A DNA stretch of 64,000 nucleotides from Nocardia cyriacigeorgica NBRC 100375 (GCF_000308555.1 NZ_BAFY01000129.1:17397-81396), one strand, 5' to 3'. Counted from the stretch's first letter, positions 26,283 through 34,865 are shown. The notes: generated by a model not told the origin, from the letters alone. A program made the numbers and translations.

Positions 26283-27053
26283 TCAGAGCCGCAAGGTATC
26301 CAGCGCCGCCTGATGCAGTGCCTGCCCGTAACCGGGCCCGTACCCGGCCGCATGGACGGCCAGCGGATGCAGCTGATGCAACGGCACCCTGGCCCGCCAC
26401 CCCTCCGCCGGCCGATGCCGCGACTGGTAGCCCTCGATGATCTGCTCGAAGTACGGGCACCCGAACAGCGCCAGCATCGCCAGATCGGTTTCCCGGTGCC
26501 CGCCGTGCGCGGCGGGATCGATCAGCACGGCCTGCTCGCCGGTCCACACCACATTGCCGTTCCACAGGTCGCCGTGGATTCGCGAGGGTGGCTCGCCGTC
26601 GTCGAAGCGTCCATCGGCCACCACGGCGCAGGCCCGCTCGATGACGGTGCGCTGAGCGTGGTCCACACTGCCCGCGTCATAGGCGATGGCCAGGAACGGC
26701 AGCACCCGCTCGGTGACGTAGAACTCGCCCCAGCGGCCGTGCTCGACACTGCTCATCGGCCGCTTGCCGATGAAGATCTGACCGGTGAAACCGGCGGGCG
26801 GACAACCGAATCCCGCGCCGTTGGTACCCGCGTCATGCATTCGCGCCAACGCCTCGCCGAGCCGGAAGCCGCAACCGGCCGAGGCCCGGCCGTGCGGTAG
26901 TCGCGCCAACTCGATGTGCCCGCTGTCCACCGAGAGCACCTCGACCACCGGTGCTCCGGCGGCACCGAGCCAACGCAGCCCCGCCGCCTCGGCCGGATAG
27001 AAGTCCGGATGCGTCCCGGTGTCGGCCTTCCGAAAGGTGGTCACGATTGCCAC
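26283..27053 (-). CDS. Fructosamine kinase family protein
   Basis: A roughly 256-residue kinase of the APH-like fold. Family motifs are FYPAEAAGLRWLGAAGAPVV, IHGDLWNGNVVW (catalytic Asp/Asn) and IDPAAHGGHRETDLAML. Members phosphorylate fructosamines or ribulosamines and so repair glycated protein, though bacterial substrates are poorly known. The start is unsettled: GTG codons at 27053, 27044 and 27104 are all in frame and none has a strong ribosome-binding site; 27053 gives the short N-terminus usual for the family. It is divergent from the dehydrogenase gene at 27121. Confidence 0.82.
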   Translation of the reverse strand: MAIVTTFRKADTGTHPDFYPAEAAGLRWLGAAGAPVVEVLSVDSGHIELARLPHGRASAGCGFRLGEALARMHDAGTNGAGFGCPPAGFTGQIFIGKRPMSSVEHGRWGEFYVTERVLPFLAIAYDAGSVDHAQRTVIERACAVVADGRFDDGEPPSRIHGDLWNGNVVWTGEQAVLIDPAAHGGHRETDLAMLALFGCPYFEQIIEGYQSRHRPAEGWRARVPLHQLHPLAVHAAGYGPGYGQALHQAALDTLRL

Positions 27054-27108
27054 CGTACGACCGGATGACCGGCTGTCGGAAACGCCCTCCCGCCAACCAA
27101 GCACTTGC

Positions 27109-27120
27109 TAGACTCGCCCG
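27109..27120 (+). promoter_or_regulatory. Leaderless -10 element (TAGACT)
   Basis: TAGACT is followed by exactly 6 nt (CGCCCG) and the ATG at 27121, with no ribosome-binding site: the leaderless pattern seen repeatedly in this window. Confidence 0.55.
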
Positions 27121-28200
27121 ATGATCTCCACAGCGGTGTGGGGCACCGGCAACGTCGGCCGCGCGGCTATCCGTGCCGTCGCGGCGCATCCCGGGCTGGA
27201 ACTCACCGACGTCATCGTGCACAACCCGGCCAAGGCCGGCCGGGACGCGGGTGAACTCGCCGGCCTCGACCACGAACTCGGCGTCGCCGCCACCACCGAT
27301 GTCGCCGCGGTGCTGGCCGCCCGCCCACGGGCAGTGGTGTACGCCGCCTCCGGCGACATCCGCCCCGACGACGCCCTGGCCGATATCGTCGCCGCCATCG
27401 CCGCGGGCGCGGTGGTCGTGACCCCCGCGCTCTACGCCTTCTACGACGCCCGCAACGCACCCGCCGACCAGCGCGAGAAGGTCCTGGCCGCGATCGAGTC
27501 CGGCGGTGGGTCGCTGTTCGTCTCCGGGGTCGATCCGGGATGGGGCAATGATGTGCTGCCGCTGCTGATGAGCGGGCTCGGCACCGTCATCGATGGCATC
27601 CGCTGCCAGGAGATCTTCGACTACTCCAGCTACGACCAGCCCGATTCGGTGCGATATCTGGTGGGTATGGGTCAGCCGATGGGCTACGCGCCGCCGATGG
27701 TGGCTCCCGGCGTGCCGACGATGGTGTGGGGCGGCCAGATTCGGCTCATGGCCCGCGCACTGGGGGTCGAACTCGACGAGATCCGCGAAACCCTCGACCG
27801 CCGGGAATTGGAGAGCGCGGTCGGCACGGCGTCGATGGGGGAGTTCGCGGCGGGCACCCAGGGCGCCGTGCGGTTCGAGGTGCAGGGCATTGTCGCGGGG
27901 CAGCCCTCGATCGTCATCGAACACATCACCCGCATCCACCCGAGCTGCGCACCGGACTGGCCGGTCCCGCCGAACGGCTCCGGCGCGCACCGGGTGATCG
28001 TGGAAGGCCGTCCGCGCCTCGAAGTCACCATCGAGGCCACCGACGAGGACGGCAACTACGCCGCGGGCGGCAATGCCACCGCGGTCGGCCGGCTCGTCGC
28101 CGCGATCGACTGGCTCACCGAGGCCGGGCCGGGACTCTATGACGCGCTCGATGTCCCGCTGCGACCGGCGGTGGGCAGGGTGGGAAGGAACCGAGCATGA
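27121..28200 (+). CDS. NAD(P)H-dependent amine dehydrogenase/dihydrodipicolinate-reductase-like protein
   Basis: A 359-residue Rossmann-fold oxidoreductase. The N-terminus AVWGTGNVGRAAIRAVAAHP binds NAD(P), and the central domain has SGVDPGWGNDVLPLLMSGLG and CQEIFDYSSYDQPDSVRYLV. This is the family of 2,4-diaminopentanoate dehydrogenase-like and DapB-N proteins common in mycobacteria and Nocardia, where most members are uncharacterised. The stop overlaps the next gene's start (ATGA), so the two are co-translated; the partner is a carboxymuconolactone-decarboxylase-fold protein. The substrate is unknown. Confidence 0.82.
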   Translation: MISTAVWGTGNVGRAAIRAVAAHPGLELTDVIVHNPAKAGRDAGELAGLDHELGVAATTDVAAVLAARPRAVVYAASGDIRPDDALADIVAAIAAGAVVVTPALYAFYDARNAPADQREKVLAAIESGGGSLFVSGVDPGWGNDVLPLLMSGLGTVIDGIRCQEIFDYSSYDQPDSVRYLVGMGQPMGYAPPMVAPGVPTMVWGGQIRLMARALGVELDEIRETLDRRELESAVGTASMGEFAAGTQGAVRFEVQGIVAGQPSIVIEHITRIHPSCAPDWPVPPNGSGAHRVIVEGRPRLEVTIEATDEDGNYAAGGNATAVGRLVAAIDWLTEAGPGLYDALDVPLRPAVGRVGRNRA

Positions 28201-28694
28201 GGATCGACATTCCGGAGGGCAAGGACCCGATCGGCTACGTCTGGGGCGAGATGGTGCCCGGAATCGGCGTCGCCGCGTCGAATTTCTCGCTCGCGGTGTA
28301 CTCCCACTCCACGCTCGCGCTGGCCGAATTCGAAGCCGCGCGCCTGCGCATCGCCCAGATCAACGGTTGCCTGTTCTGCCTGGACTGGCGCACCGAACGC
28401 GACGGCGAGAAGGTCGATCCCGGCTTCCTCGACGCCGTCGCCGACTGGCGCACCACCGACGCCTTCGACGAGCGCACGCGTCTGGCCGCTGAATACGCCG
28501 AGCGCTACGCCCTCGACCACCACAACCTCGACGACGAGTTCTGGGCCAGGATGTCGGCCTGCTACAGCCAGACCGAGATCGTCGAGCTGAGCATGAGCAT
28601 CGGATCCTGGCTCGCCTTCGGCCGCCTCAATCATGTCCTCGGACTCGACGCGGTGTGTGTGCTCCCGGGCCACTCCGGCACCGCCACACCATGA
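28197..28694 (+). CDS. Carboxymuconolactone decarboxylase/AhpD-fold protein
   Basis: A 165-residue all-helical protein. It carries the AhpD-type CxxC in INGCLFCLDWRTERD, a downstream acidic pair, and the helical LAAEYAERYALDHHNLDDEF. Family members act as peroxidases, thiol reductants or decarboxylases; the CxxC favours a redox role. It overlaps the upstream dehydrogenase by 4 bp and has GGAAGGA upstream, so the two form an operon. No terminator is visible before the BCCT promoter region. Confidence 0.85.
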   Translation: MRIDIPEGKDPIGYVWGEMVPGIGVAASNFSLAVYSHSTLALAEFEAARLRIAQINGCLFCLDWRTERDGEKVDPGFLDAVADWRTTDAFDERTRLAAEYAERYALDHHNLDDEFWARMSACYSQTEIVELSMSIGSWLAFGRLNHVLGLDAVCVLPGHSGTATP

Positions 28695-28703
28695 TGCGCT
28701 GAG

Positions 28704-28729
28704 GTTTGCTCGCAGTACGCGCGGGGTAA
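28704..28729 (+). promoter_or_regulatory. SigF/SigB-type promoter upstream of the BCCT carrier gene
   Basis: GTTT (28704-28707), a 16-nt spacer and GGGTAA (28724-28729) match the general-stress sigma-factor consensus, with the same spacing as the element at 10981. It would give a 5' leader of about 185 nt before the carrier start. Confidence 0.6.
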
Positions 28730-28823
28730 CGATGGAGTCGGCCCCGCGTCCGGGACGGCTCAACCGGCGCCATGGGCCGCAATGTGCTGGATGAGCTGCG
28801 CAGATCAGGCCGACAGAGGTGTT

Positions 28824-28904
28824 ATGCGTCACGGCGTGACCGATACGCTGTACGGTTGCTGCGGGAAGAGAACTACCGCCCACCAGCGGTCGTTCGCGAT
28901 CTGA
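28824..28904 (+). CDS. Possible 26-residue upstream ORF in the BCCT leader
   Basis: ATG with AGAGG 6 nt upstream opens a 26-codon frame (MRHGVTDTLYGCCGKRTTAH and six more residues) whose TGA lies 15 nt before the carrier start and abuts its AAAGGA. It begins inside a GTCAC-GGC-GTGAC inverted repeat (28828-28840). It may influence carrier translation; no homologue is recognised. Confidence 0.3.
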   Translation: MRHGVTDTLYGCCGKRTTAHQRSFAI

Positions 28905-28919
28905 AAGGACTCCGATTCA

Positions 28920-30656
28920 ATGTCGATCGGCGCCGACAGAAATTCCCGGGACACCGAAGCGACGGTGCACCGGGTTGCTGGCAGATCACCGGCGAAACCA
29001 GGACTCGACCGTCTCGTCTTCGGCGTCACGGCGATCGGGTCCCTGGCGTTCGTGGCATGGGGCATCATCGACCGGACCAGCTTGGCCACCGCGGCGGGAA
29101 ACGCGCAGACCTGGGTGATCAGCAACACCGGTTGGTTGTTCGTGCTGATCGCGACCGTCTTCGTGGTGTATGTGATCTGGCTGGCCGCAAGCAGATACGG
29201 CAAGATCCCGCTCGGCGCCGACGGCGAGAAACCCGAATTCCGCACCGTCTCCTGGATCGCGATGATGTTCAGCGCCGGAATGGGCATCGGATTGATGTTC
29301 TGGGGCGTGGCCGAACCGCTATCGCATTTCGTGAGCCCGCCACCGGGCACGGCCGAACCGGGTAGCCCCGAGGCCGCCGAGATCGCCATGGCGACCACCC
29401 TGTTCCACTGGACACTGCACCCGTGGGCGATTTACGCGGTCGCCGGACTTGCTATCGCCTACAGCACCTTCCGCCGGGGTCGCTCGCAGTTGATCTCCTC
29501 GGTGTTCCGCCCGATTCTCGGCCGCCGAGCCGACGGCATCGGCGGCCAGGCGATCAACATGATGGCCATCTTCGCGACCCTGTTCGGGTCGGCGGCGTCG
29601 CTGGGTCTTGGTGCGTTGCAGATCGGGGCCGGTATGGAGTTCAACGGCTGGATCGACGCGATCGGCAAGGTCGGCCTGGTCGCCATCATCTGCGGCTTGA
29701 CCATCGCCTTCATCTTCTCCGCCGTGTCGGGCATCGATCGCGGCATCCAATGGCTGTCCAACATCAATATGGTGCTGGCCCTGGCGGTCGCGGCGTTCGT
29801 GTTCATCGCCGGGCCCACGCTGGTGATGCTCAACTTCCTGCCGGCCGCCATCGGCGACTACATCGCCATGCTGCCGACGATGGCCTCGCGCACCGGGGTC
29901 GCCGGCGGCGAGGCGATGGAGACCTGGCTGTCGAGCTGGACCATCTTCTACTGGGCCTGGTGGATTTCCTGGACCCCGTTCGTCGGCATGTTCATCGCGC
30001 GAATCAGCCGCGGCCGCACCATCCGTCAGTTCGTCACCGGTGTGCTGCTGGTGCCGAGCGTAGTCAGCCTGATCTGGTTCGTCATCTTCGGCGGCGCGGG
30101 CATCCAGCAGCAGAGCCAGACCAACGACCTGACCGAGGCCGACGGTTCGGTGAACGAGAACTTCGCGCTGTTCCATCTGCTCGATCACTATCCGCTGGCC
30201 TCGTTCACCGCAGGCTTGGTGATGGTGCTGGTGGCGATCTTCTTCGTCTCCGGCGCCGACGCGGCCTCCATCGTGATGGGCACGCTGTCGGAGAAGGGCA
30301 GCATCGAACCCTCACGGCCCACGGTGATCTTCTGGGGCTCGGCCACCGGCGCGGTGGCGGCGATCATGCTCGTCATCGCCGATCCCGCGAATCTGGGCGG
30401 TGCGCTGACCGGACTGCAAGCGCTCACCACGGTGGTGTCGCTGCCGTTCATGGTGGTGATGGGCTTCATGTGTGTGTCGCTGTACCGTGATCTGCGCGCC
30501 GACCCGATCATCCAGCGCGAGGATCTCGGTGTGCAGCTGGTGGTCGACGCGGTCGTGCAGGGCACCGAACGCCACGACGGCGAATTCGAGTTGGTGACCG
30601 AGGCCGTGGTGGTGGACGAACCCGACGATTCACCGGAAGACCGCACGGCCAGCTGA
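28920..30656 (+). CDS. BCCT family osmolyte transporter (betaine/choline/ectoine carrier)
   Basis: A 578-residue secondary transporter with 12 transmembrane segments. Diagnostic runs are FSAGMGIGLMFWGVAEPLSH, the helix-4 FHWTLHPWAIYAV and the BCCT signature FYWAWWISWTPFVGMFIARI, then ISRGRTIRQFVTG. The Gly-rich AGMGIG is consistent with sodium coupling, as in BetP/OpuD. The charged C-terminal tail (about 70 residues, acidic at the end) is in the position that senses osmotic change in BetP. Substrates of the family are glycine betaine, choline, carnitine or ectoine; which applies here is not readable. AAAGGA precedes the ATG. The SigF/SigB-type promoter and the ectABCD operon elsewhere in the window fit an osmostress role. 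Confidence 0.92.
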   Translation: MSIGADRNSRDTEATVHRVAGRSPAKPGLDRLVFGVTAIGSLAFVAWGIIDRTSLATAAGNAQTWVISNTGWLFVLIATVFVVYVIWLAASRYGKIPLGADGEKPEFRTVSWIAMMFSAGMGIGLMFWGVAEPLSHFVSPPPGTAEPGSPEAAEIAMATTLFHWTLHPWAIYAVAGLAIAYSTFRRGRSQLISSVFRPILGRRADGIGGQAINMMAIFATLFGSAASLGLGALQIGAGMEFNGWIDAIGKVGLVAIICGLTIAFIFSAVSGIDRGIQWLSNINMVLALAVAAFVFIAGPTLVMLNFLPAAIGDYIAMLPTMASRTGVAGGEAMETWLSSWTIFYWAWWISWTPFVGMFIARISRGRTIRQFVTGVLLVPSVVSLIWFVIFGGAGIQQQSQTNDLTEADGSVNENFALFHLLDHYPLASFTAGLVMVLVAIFFVSGADAASIVMGTLSEKGSIEPSRPTVIFWGSATGAVAAIMLVIADPANLGGALTGLQALTTVVSLPFMVVMGFMCVSLYRDLRADPIIQREDLGVQLVVDAVVQGTERHDGEFELVTEAVVVDEPDDSPEDRTAS

Positions 30657-30686
30657 CCTTCGCGTTCCCCGCGGCCCGGCGACGCC

Positions 30687-32669
30687 TCATGCGTGGCCGG
30701 GGCGCAACGCGTCACGCCAGGCGCGGTCGGCGAGCAGCCGCATCCCGTTCAGCCCGACGATCACCGTCGACCCCTCATGGCCGGCGACGCCCAGCGGCAG
30801 CGGCAGCGTGCCGACCAGATCCCAGGTGACCAGCGCCACGATGAAGGTGGCGGCGATGGTCAGATTCGCCACCACGATGCGCCGCGCCCGCCGCGACAGC
30901 GTGACGACCGCGGCGACGGTACCGAGGTCGTCGCCGACGACGACGGCGTCGGCGGCATCGACCGCCAGATCGGACCCGGTGCGGCCCATGGCGATACCGA
31001 CGTGCGCGGCCGCCAGCGCCGGCGCGTCGTTGACGCCGTCACCGACCACGGCCACACGGCGACCGGCCCCGACGAGCTCGCGCACCGCCGCCACCTTGTC
31101 CTCCGGCAGGACGCCGGCCCGGACATCGACGATCCCGAGCGAACCGGCCAGCGCGTCCGCGGCACGCGGGTTGTCGCCGGTGAGCAAGACCGGCCGGTGC
31201 CCGGTGAGGGCAGTCAGATCGGTGACGGCGCGGGCCGCGGCCGGGCGCGGGCGGTCGGTCACCGCGAGCACACCGGCCGGGCGGCCGTCGACGGTGACGA
31301 CCACGGCGGTCGCGCCGGTCGATTCCCACTCGGCGACACAGGATTCGGCGTTCATCGCGGCGCTGTCGGTCTCGGTGGACGCCGGCAGCAGGTCGCCGGG
31401 GCGGCCGACCTCGACCACGCGGCCCTCGACAGTGGCGCGCACTCCGCGGCCCGGCCGCGAGTCGAATGCGGTGACCGCAGGGCGCGGCAGCCCGCGGTCG
31501 CTGGCGGCGGTGACGATGGCGGCGGCGAGGGGATGTTCGCTGTCACGTTCGGCGGCGGCCGCCAGCGCGAGCATCGCGTCGGCGTCGAGCTCGCCGGTGA
31601 CGGCCCGGATCGCGCTGACCTGCGGACGGCCCTCGGTCAGGGTGCCGGTCTTGTCGAAGGCGACGGTGTCCACCGTCCCGAGCCGCTCCATCACCACCGC
31701 CGATTTCACCAGTACGCCATGACGGCTCGCCGTGGCCATGGCGGCCAGCAGTGGCGGCATGGTCGCCAGCACGATCGCACAGGGAGAGGCCACGATCATG
31801 AACGTCATCGCCCGCAGCAGCGCGGGCTGGAGTGCCGAGCCCGCGGCCAGCGGTATGAACAGCACGGCGAGCGTGGCGATCACGACACCGGTGGAGTACC
31901 ACTGCTCGACCCGTTCGATGAACAGCTGGGTGCCTGCCTTGGATTCGGATGCCTCGCGCACCATCGCCGCGATCCGCGCGATCACCGTATCGGCCGCCGC
32001 GCGCCGCACCCGCACCCGCAGTGTGCCTGTGCCGTTGATGGCGCCGGCGAAGACCTCGTCTCCCGGCCCGGCCGGTACCGGCAGCGGTTCGCCGGTGATC
32101 GAGGCCTGATCGACCTCGCTGCGCCCGGATTCGACGACACCGTCGCCGCCGATCCGCTCACCGGGCCGCACCAGGATCAGCTGCCCGGGCATGAGAGTGT
32201 GCGCGTCGACGACTCGTTCGTCTCCGCCGTCGAGGAGTGTGGCGCGGTCGGGCGCGAGATCGAGCAGCCCGCGCACCGCTTCGGCCGTGCGGTGGGTCAG
32301 CACCGCCTCCAGGGCACCCGACGTCGCGAAGATCACGATCAGTAGTCCGCCGTCGACGATCTGCCCGATCGCGGCCGCACCGAGCGCCGCGACGATCATC
32401 AGCAGATCCACGTCGAGGGTCCGGTCGCGCAGTGCGCGCAGGCCTTCCAGCGCCGGCTCCCATCCGCCGGTCGCATAACAGCACGCGAGCAGCGACCACA
32501 CCAGCCAGTCGGGTGCACCGGCCCAGTGCGCCGCGAGGCCCGTGACGAACAGTGCGGTGGCCGCCACCGCCCAGCGCACCTCGGACAGGGTCCAGGCGGT
32601 CCGGCGGTCCGCGCGCCGGGGCGCGGACTGTGCGGCGTTCGGCCGATCCAGCAAGGGGGAGGAAGTCAT
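30687..32669 (-). CDS. ctpJ: P1B-4 type metal-efflux P-type ATPase CtpJ
   Basis: A 660-residue metal-exporting ATPase. It has the phosphorylation motif DKTGTLTEG, the actuator TGE within SITGEPLPVP, and GDGVNDAPALAAAHVGIAMG. The transmembrane metal motif is SPC in MIVASPCAIVLA, not CPC, and no N-terminal HMA domain is present; both are hallmarks of the P1B-4 (Co/Ni/Fe) group. It is divergent from an NmtR-type sensor exactly as ctpJ-nmtR (Rv3743c-Rv3744) in M. tuberculosis. The ATG at 32669 gives MTSSPLLDRP. Frames starting at 32735 or 32747 would add a Cys-rich segment, but that stretch is the operator DNA. The stop is 30 bp from the convergent BCCT gene. Confidence 0.9.
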   Translation of the reverse strand: MTSSPLLDRPNAAQSAPRRADRRTAWTLSEVRWAVAATALFVTGLAAHWAGAPDWLVWSLLACCYATGGWEPALEGLRALRDRTLDVDLLMIVAALGAAAIGQIVDGGLLIVIFATSGALEAVLTHRTAEAVRGLLDLAPDRATLLDGGDERVVDAHTLMPGQLILVRPGERIGGDGVVESGRSEVDQASITGEPLPVPAGPGDEVFAGAINGTGTLRVRVRRAAADTVIARIAAMVREASESKAGTQLFIERVEQWYSTGVVIATLAVLFIPLAAGSALQPALLRAMTFMIVASPCAIVLATMPPLLAAMATASRHGVLVKSAVVMERLGTVDTVAFDKTGTLTEGRPQVSAIRAVTGELDADAMLALAAAAERDSEHPLAAAIVTAASDRGLPRPAVTAFDSRPGRGVRATVEGRVVEVGRPGDLLPASTETDSAAMNAESCVAEWESTGATAVVVTVDGRPAGVLAVTDRPRPAAARAVTDLTALTGHRPVLLTGDNPRAADALAGSLGIVDVRAGVLPEDKVAAVRELVGAGRRVAVVGDGVNDAPALAAAHVGIAMGRTGSDLAVDAADAVVVGDDLGTVAAVVTLSRRARRIVVANLTIAATFIVALVTWDLVGTLPLPLGVAGHEGSTVIVGLNGMRLLADRAWRDALRPGHA

Positions 32670-32715
32670 CTCCGGAGTGCTCCGTTCGAGATCGGCGCGG
32701 CATAGGACTACAGGA

Positions 32716-32740
32716 ATACATGTACATGTCTTCATGTAAT
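32716..32740. promoter_or_regulatory. Probable NmtR operator
   Basis: ATACATG (32716-32722) and CATGTAA (32733-32739) form an imperfect inverted repeat around a nested perfect palindrome ACATGTACATGT (32718-32729). The spacing resembles the 12-2-12 operators of ArsR/SmtB metal sensors, and the site occupies the divergent nmtR/ctpJ promoter region, upstream of the nmtR -10. Confidence 0.6.
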
Positions 32741-32749
32741 CCCGCAAGG

Positions 32750-32761
32750 TACAGTGATCTC
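32750..32761 (+). promoter_or_regulatory. Leaderless -10 element (TACAGT) of nmtR
   Basis: TACAGT at 32750-32755, 6 nt, then the GTG at 32762. Initiation would coincide with the start codon, and the operator lies immediately upstream. Confidence 0.55.
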
Positions 32762-33118
32762 GTGGGACACGGAGTCGAGGGCAGAACTACGCCGCCCGCC
32801 CAGTTGGATGCCGATTCGGCGGCCACGGTGGCAGCGACTCTGCAAGCCCTGGCCACGCCGAGCCGGCTACGGATCCTGACCAGGCTGCGGCACGGCCCGT
32901 GCTCGGTGGGGGATCTGGTGGAAGCCGTCGAGATGGAGCAATCCGCGGTCTCCCATCAGCTGCGGCTGTTGCGTGCCATGGGGTTGGTCACCGGATCACG
33001 GCAGGGCAGAAGCGTCATCTACCGGCTCTACGACAGCCATGTGGCGATGCTGCTGGACGAGGCGGTCTATCACATCGAGCATCTCGGGCTCGGAATCGCC
33101 GACGACGAAACGGCCTGA
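32762..33118 (+). CDS. nmtR: NmtR-type Ni(II)/Co(II)-sensing ArsR family repressor
   Basis: A 118-residue winged-helix repressor closely matching M. tuberculosis NmtR. The N-terminus (V/M)GHGVEGR, with metal-ligating Gly2 and His3, is conserved, as are LQALATPSRLRILTRLRHGP, the recognition helix EQSAVSHQLRLLRAMGLV and the alpha-5 ligands D91, H93, H104 and H107. H109 of the M. tuberculosis protein is Gly here, and its distal His is missing. Metal binding should release it from the operator and derepress ctpJ. The GTG start is fixed by the N-terminal match and by the leaderless -10. A strong hairpin lies between its stop and the convergent terD-like gene. Confidence 0.92.
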   Translation: MGHGVEGRTTPPAQLDADSAATVAATLQALATPSRLRILTRLRHGPCSVGDLVEAVEMEQSAVSHQLRLLRAMGLVTGSRQGRSVIYRLYDSHVAMLLDEAVYHIEHLGLGIADDETA

Positions 33119-33175
33119 CCGGGCTGATCGCTGATATCGGTTGCGGCGAAGTCGAATCGGCGTGCAGCCGTCGCT

Positions 33176-33210
33176 CGTGGTGGCGGAACCGCGCAAGCCC
33201 CGCCACCACG
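33176..33210. terminator. Bidirectional hairpin between nmtR and terD-like gene
   Basis: CGTGGTGGCGG (33176-33186) and CCGCCACCACG (33200-33210) form a perfect 11-bp stem with a 13-nt loop, placed between the convergent stops at 33118 and 33217. Confidence 0.65.
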
Positions 33211-33216
33211 CGTGGA

Positions 33217-33798
33217 TCACTGAATGGCGAAGCGCAGCAGCGCCTGCTTATCGCCCTGCTTGATCTTGCCCTTGCGGTTGAGCACCTCGAGCTGCCAGCT
33301 CGCACCGGACCGGAAGGCCCGCGCCACCGCGTTGGCGTTGTCGGCACCCAGCAGCGACGGCCAGATATCGGCCACCTGCTGGGTGTCGCCGCCGGTGGCG
33401 TCGTAGACCTTGAACGAAATATTGTTCGCCTTCTCGAACGACGAGCCCTTCTTGAAGGCCGCCGCCACGAACACGATCGAGTCGATGCCGCCGGGCACGT
33501 CGGCGAAGGTGACCTGCACGGTCTCGTCGTCACCGGACGCAGCGCCGGTCTGCTCGTCTCCGCTGTGCAGGACCGCGCCGTTGCCGAGCGGGTCGAGCGA
33601 ATCCAGGCCGGCGAACCGCACCGGCTCGGCCCCCTGCATGAGAATCGCGATCAGGTCCAGGTCGACGCCGCGCTTGCGGCGAGCCCAGCCGAGCGCGCCG
33701 CCGCTGGCACCCGCCGACGGGTCCCAGCTCACCCCGACACTCAGTTTGGTGATGCCGCTCAGATCCGCGGCACCGTCTTCTTTCTTGAGCGTTATCAT
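33217..33798 (-). CDS. TerD family protein
   Basis: A 193-residue calcium-binding beta-sandwich protein. TerD features are KLSVGVSWDPSAGASGG, DLDLIAILMQG, DDETVQVTFADVPGGIDSIV and a C-terminal RSGASWQLEVLNRKGKIKQG. Conserved acidic residues at the two calcium sites are present. TerD-type proteins are linked to tellurite resistance, phage inhibition and stress; in actinobacteria they also influence development. I choose the ATG at 33798 (MITLKKEDGAADLSG) with GAGG upstream over a start six codons earlier. A second TerD-type domain occurs in the fusion protein at 45112. Confidence 0.9.
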   Translation of the reverse strand: MITLKKEDGAADLSGITKLSVGVSWDPSAGASGGALGWARRKRGVDLDLIAILMQGAEPVRFAGLDSLDPLGNGAVLHSGDEQTGAASGDDETVQVTFADVPGGIDSIVFVAAAFKKGSSFEKANNISFKVYDATGGDTQQVADIWPSLLGADNANAVARAFRSGASWQLEVLNRKGKIKQGDKQALLRFAIQ

Positions 33799-33884
33799 GG
33801 ACCTCAGCGTACCCACGAACGAGTCCGCGGGCAGGGCAGCGGATTACACGGCCATGGCCGCGGAATCCGCTGCGCGCGGGCGAC

Positions 33885-34724
33885 TCAGCGCTTGCGGCCG
33901 ACTCCGCCGAGCATCACTCGCTCCTCCGGGAACGGTTCGCGGATCGGCGGGCCCATCGGCCACCACTGCTCGAGTTCGACCAGGCCCGGCTCGACCATCT
34001 CGAGATCGTGGAAGTAGGCGGCGATCTCCTCCTTGGTGCGGTACCAGCCCGAACCGAGTCCCATCTCGGTGAACTGACGCTGCAGGCGCACGGCGAGCTC
34101 GGCGAGCTCGGAACCGTCGTTCGGATTCCAGAAATGCGTGATGGCGACGTAGGAACCCGAAGGCAGCGCATCGATGTACTGGCGCATGATGCCGACGGGA
34201 TCGAGATCGTCGTCGACGTGATGCAGGATGCCGCACAGGATGAGACCGAGCGGACGCTCGAGATCGAGGTGCCGGGTGACCTCATCGTCCGCGAGCAACG
34301 TATCGGGCTGGGTCAGATCCGCCGGAACGAAATGGGTGTATTCGTTCTGTTCGAGCAGCACCCGCCCGTGTGCGTTGCACACCGGATCGTTGTCGACGTA
34401 GACGACGGTCGCCTCGGGGTTCTGGCTCTGGGCGATCTCGTGGGTATTGCCGACGGTGGGCAGACCCGCACCGATGTCGAGGAATTGGTCGATGCCGACG
34501 GTGCCGGCGAGATACCGCGTGACCCGATGCAGCCAGCGCCGGTTCATCTTCGACACGTCGCGCTGGCGGGGCGCGGCTTGCAGGATCATATCGAACGCGG
34601 CGCGGTCGACGTCGTAGTTGTCTTTGCCACCCAGGCTCACGTCGTAGACGCGGGCGATGCTCGCTCGGGTGGTGTCCACGCCGACCGGAGCGCGAACACC
34701 GGTCTGGGGAGCGGGTTGGGACAT
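33885..34724 (-). CDS. SAM-dependent methyltransferase, Methyltransf_19 (DUF574) family
   Basis: A 279-residue class I methyltransferase. Family signature runs are ASIARVYDVSLGGKDNYDVD, RWLHRVTRYLAG, the SAM-binding FLDIGAGLPTVGNTHEIAQ, VVYVDNDPVCNAHGR, GLILCGILHHVDDD and the C-terminal EQWWPMGPP. These enzymes are abundant in Streptomyces and Nocardia, usually near XRE regulators, and have no assigned substrate. The ATG at 34724 has AGAGAGG upstream. A paralogue lies at 35401-36234 on the same strand with a PPOX-fold gene between. Confidence 0.88.
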   Translation of the reverse strand: MSQPAPQTGVRAPVGVDTTRASIARVYDVSLGGKDNYDVDRAAFDMILQAAPRQRDVSKMNRRWLHRVTRYLAGTVGIDQFLDIGAGLPTVGNTHEIAQSQNPEATVVYVDNDPVCNAHGRVLLEQNEYTHFVPADLTQPDTLLADDEVTRHLDLERPLGLILCGILHHVDDDLDPVGIMRQYIDALPSGSYVAITHFWNPNDGSELAELAVRLQRQFTEMGLGSGWYRTKEEIAAYFHDLEMVEPGLVELEQWWPMGPPIREPFPEERVMLGGVGRKR

Positions 34725-34811
34725 CGAGAACCTCTCTCTGCAATAACTGTGATACGACTCACTCAGCGTAGGGGCCGAGGAGCGTCCCGGCAATGGGTCC
34801 GGATGCATTCG

Positions 34812-34832
34812 GGCGGCGTGGGATTCGCCGCC
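34812..34832 (-). terminator. Hairpin after the PPOX-fold gene
   Basis: GGCGGCG (34812-34818) and CGCCGCC (34826-34832) pair around a 7-nt loop, 33 nt beyond the minus-strand stop at 34866 and upstream of the next methyltransferase gene. Confidence 0.5.
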
Positions 34833-34865
34833 GGGGAATGCTCCCGGAAGGTGCGATGGGGTGGA

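Noticed and set aside
32670..32747. N-terminal extension of CtpJ with a Cys-rich segment (MKTCTCIPVVLC)
   Set aside because: Attractive as a metal site, but the codons come from the ACATGTACATGT operator palindrome, and the extension would fill the divergent promoter region.
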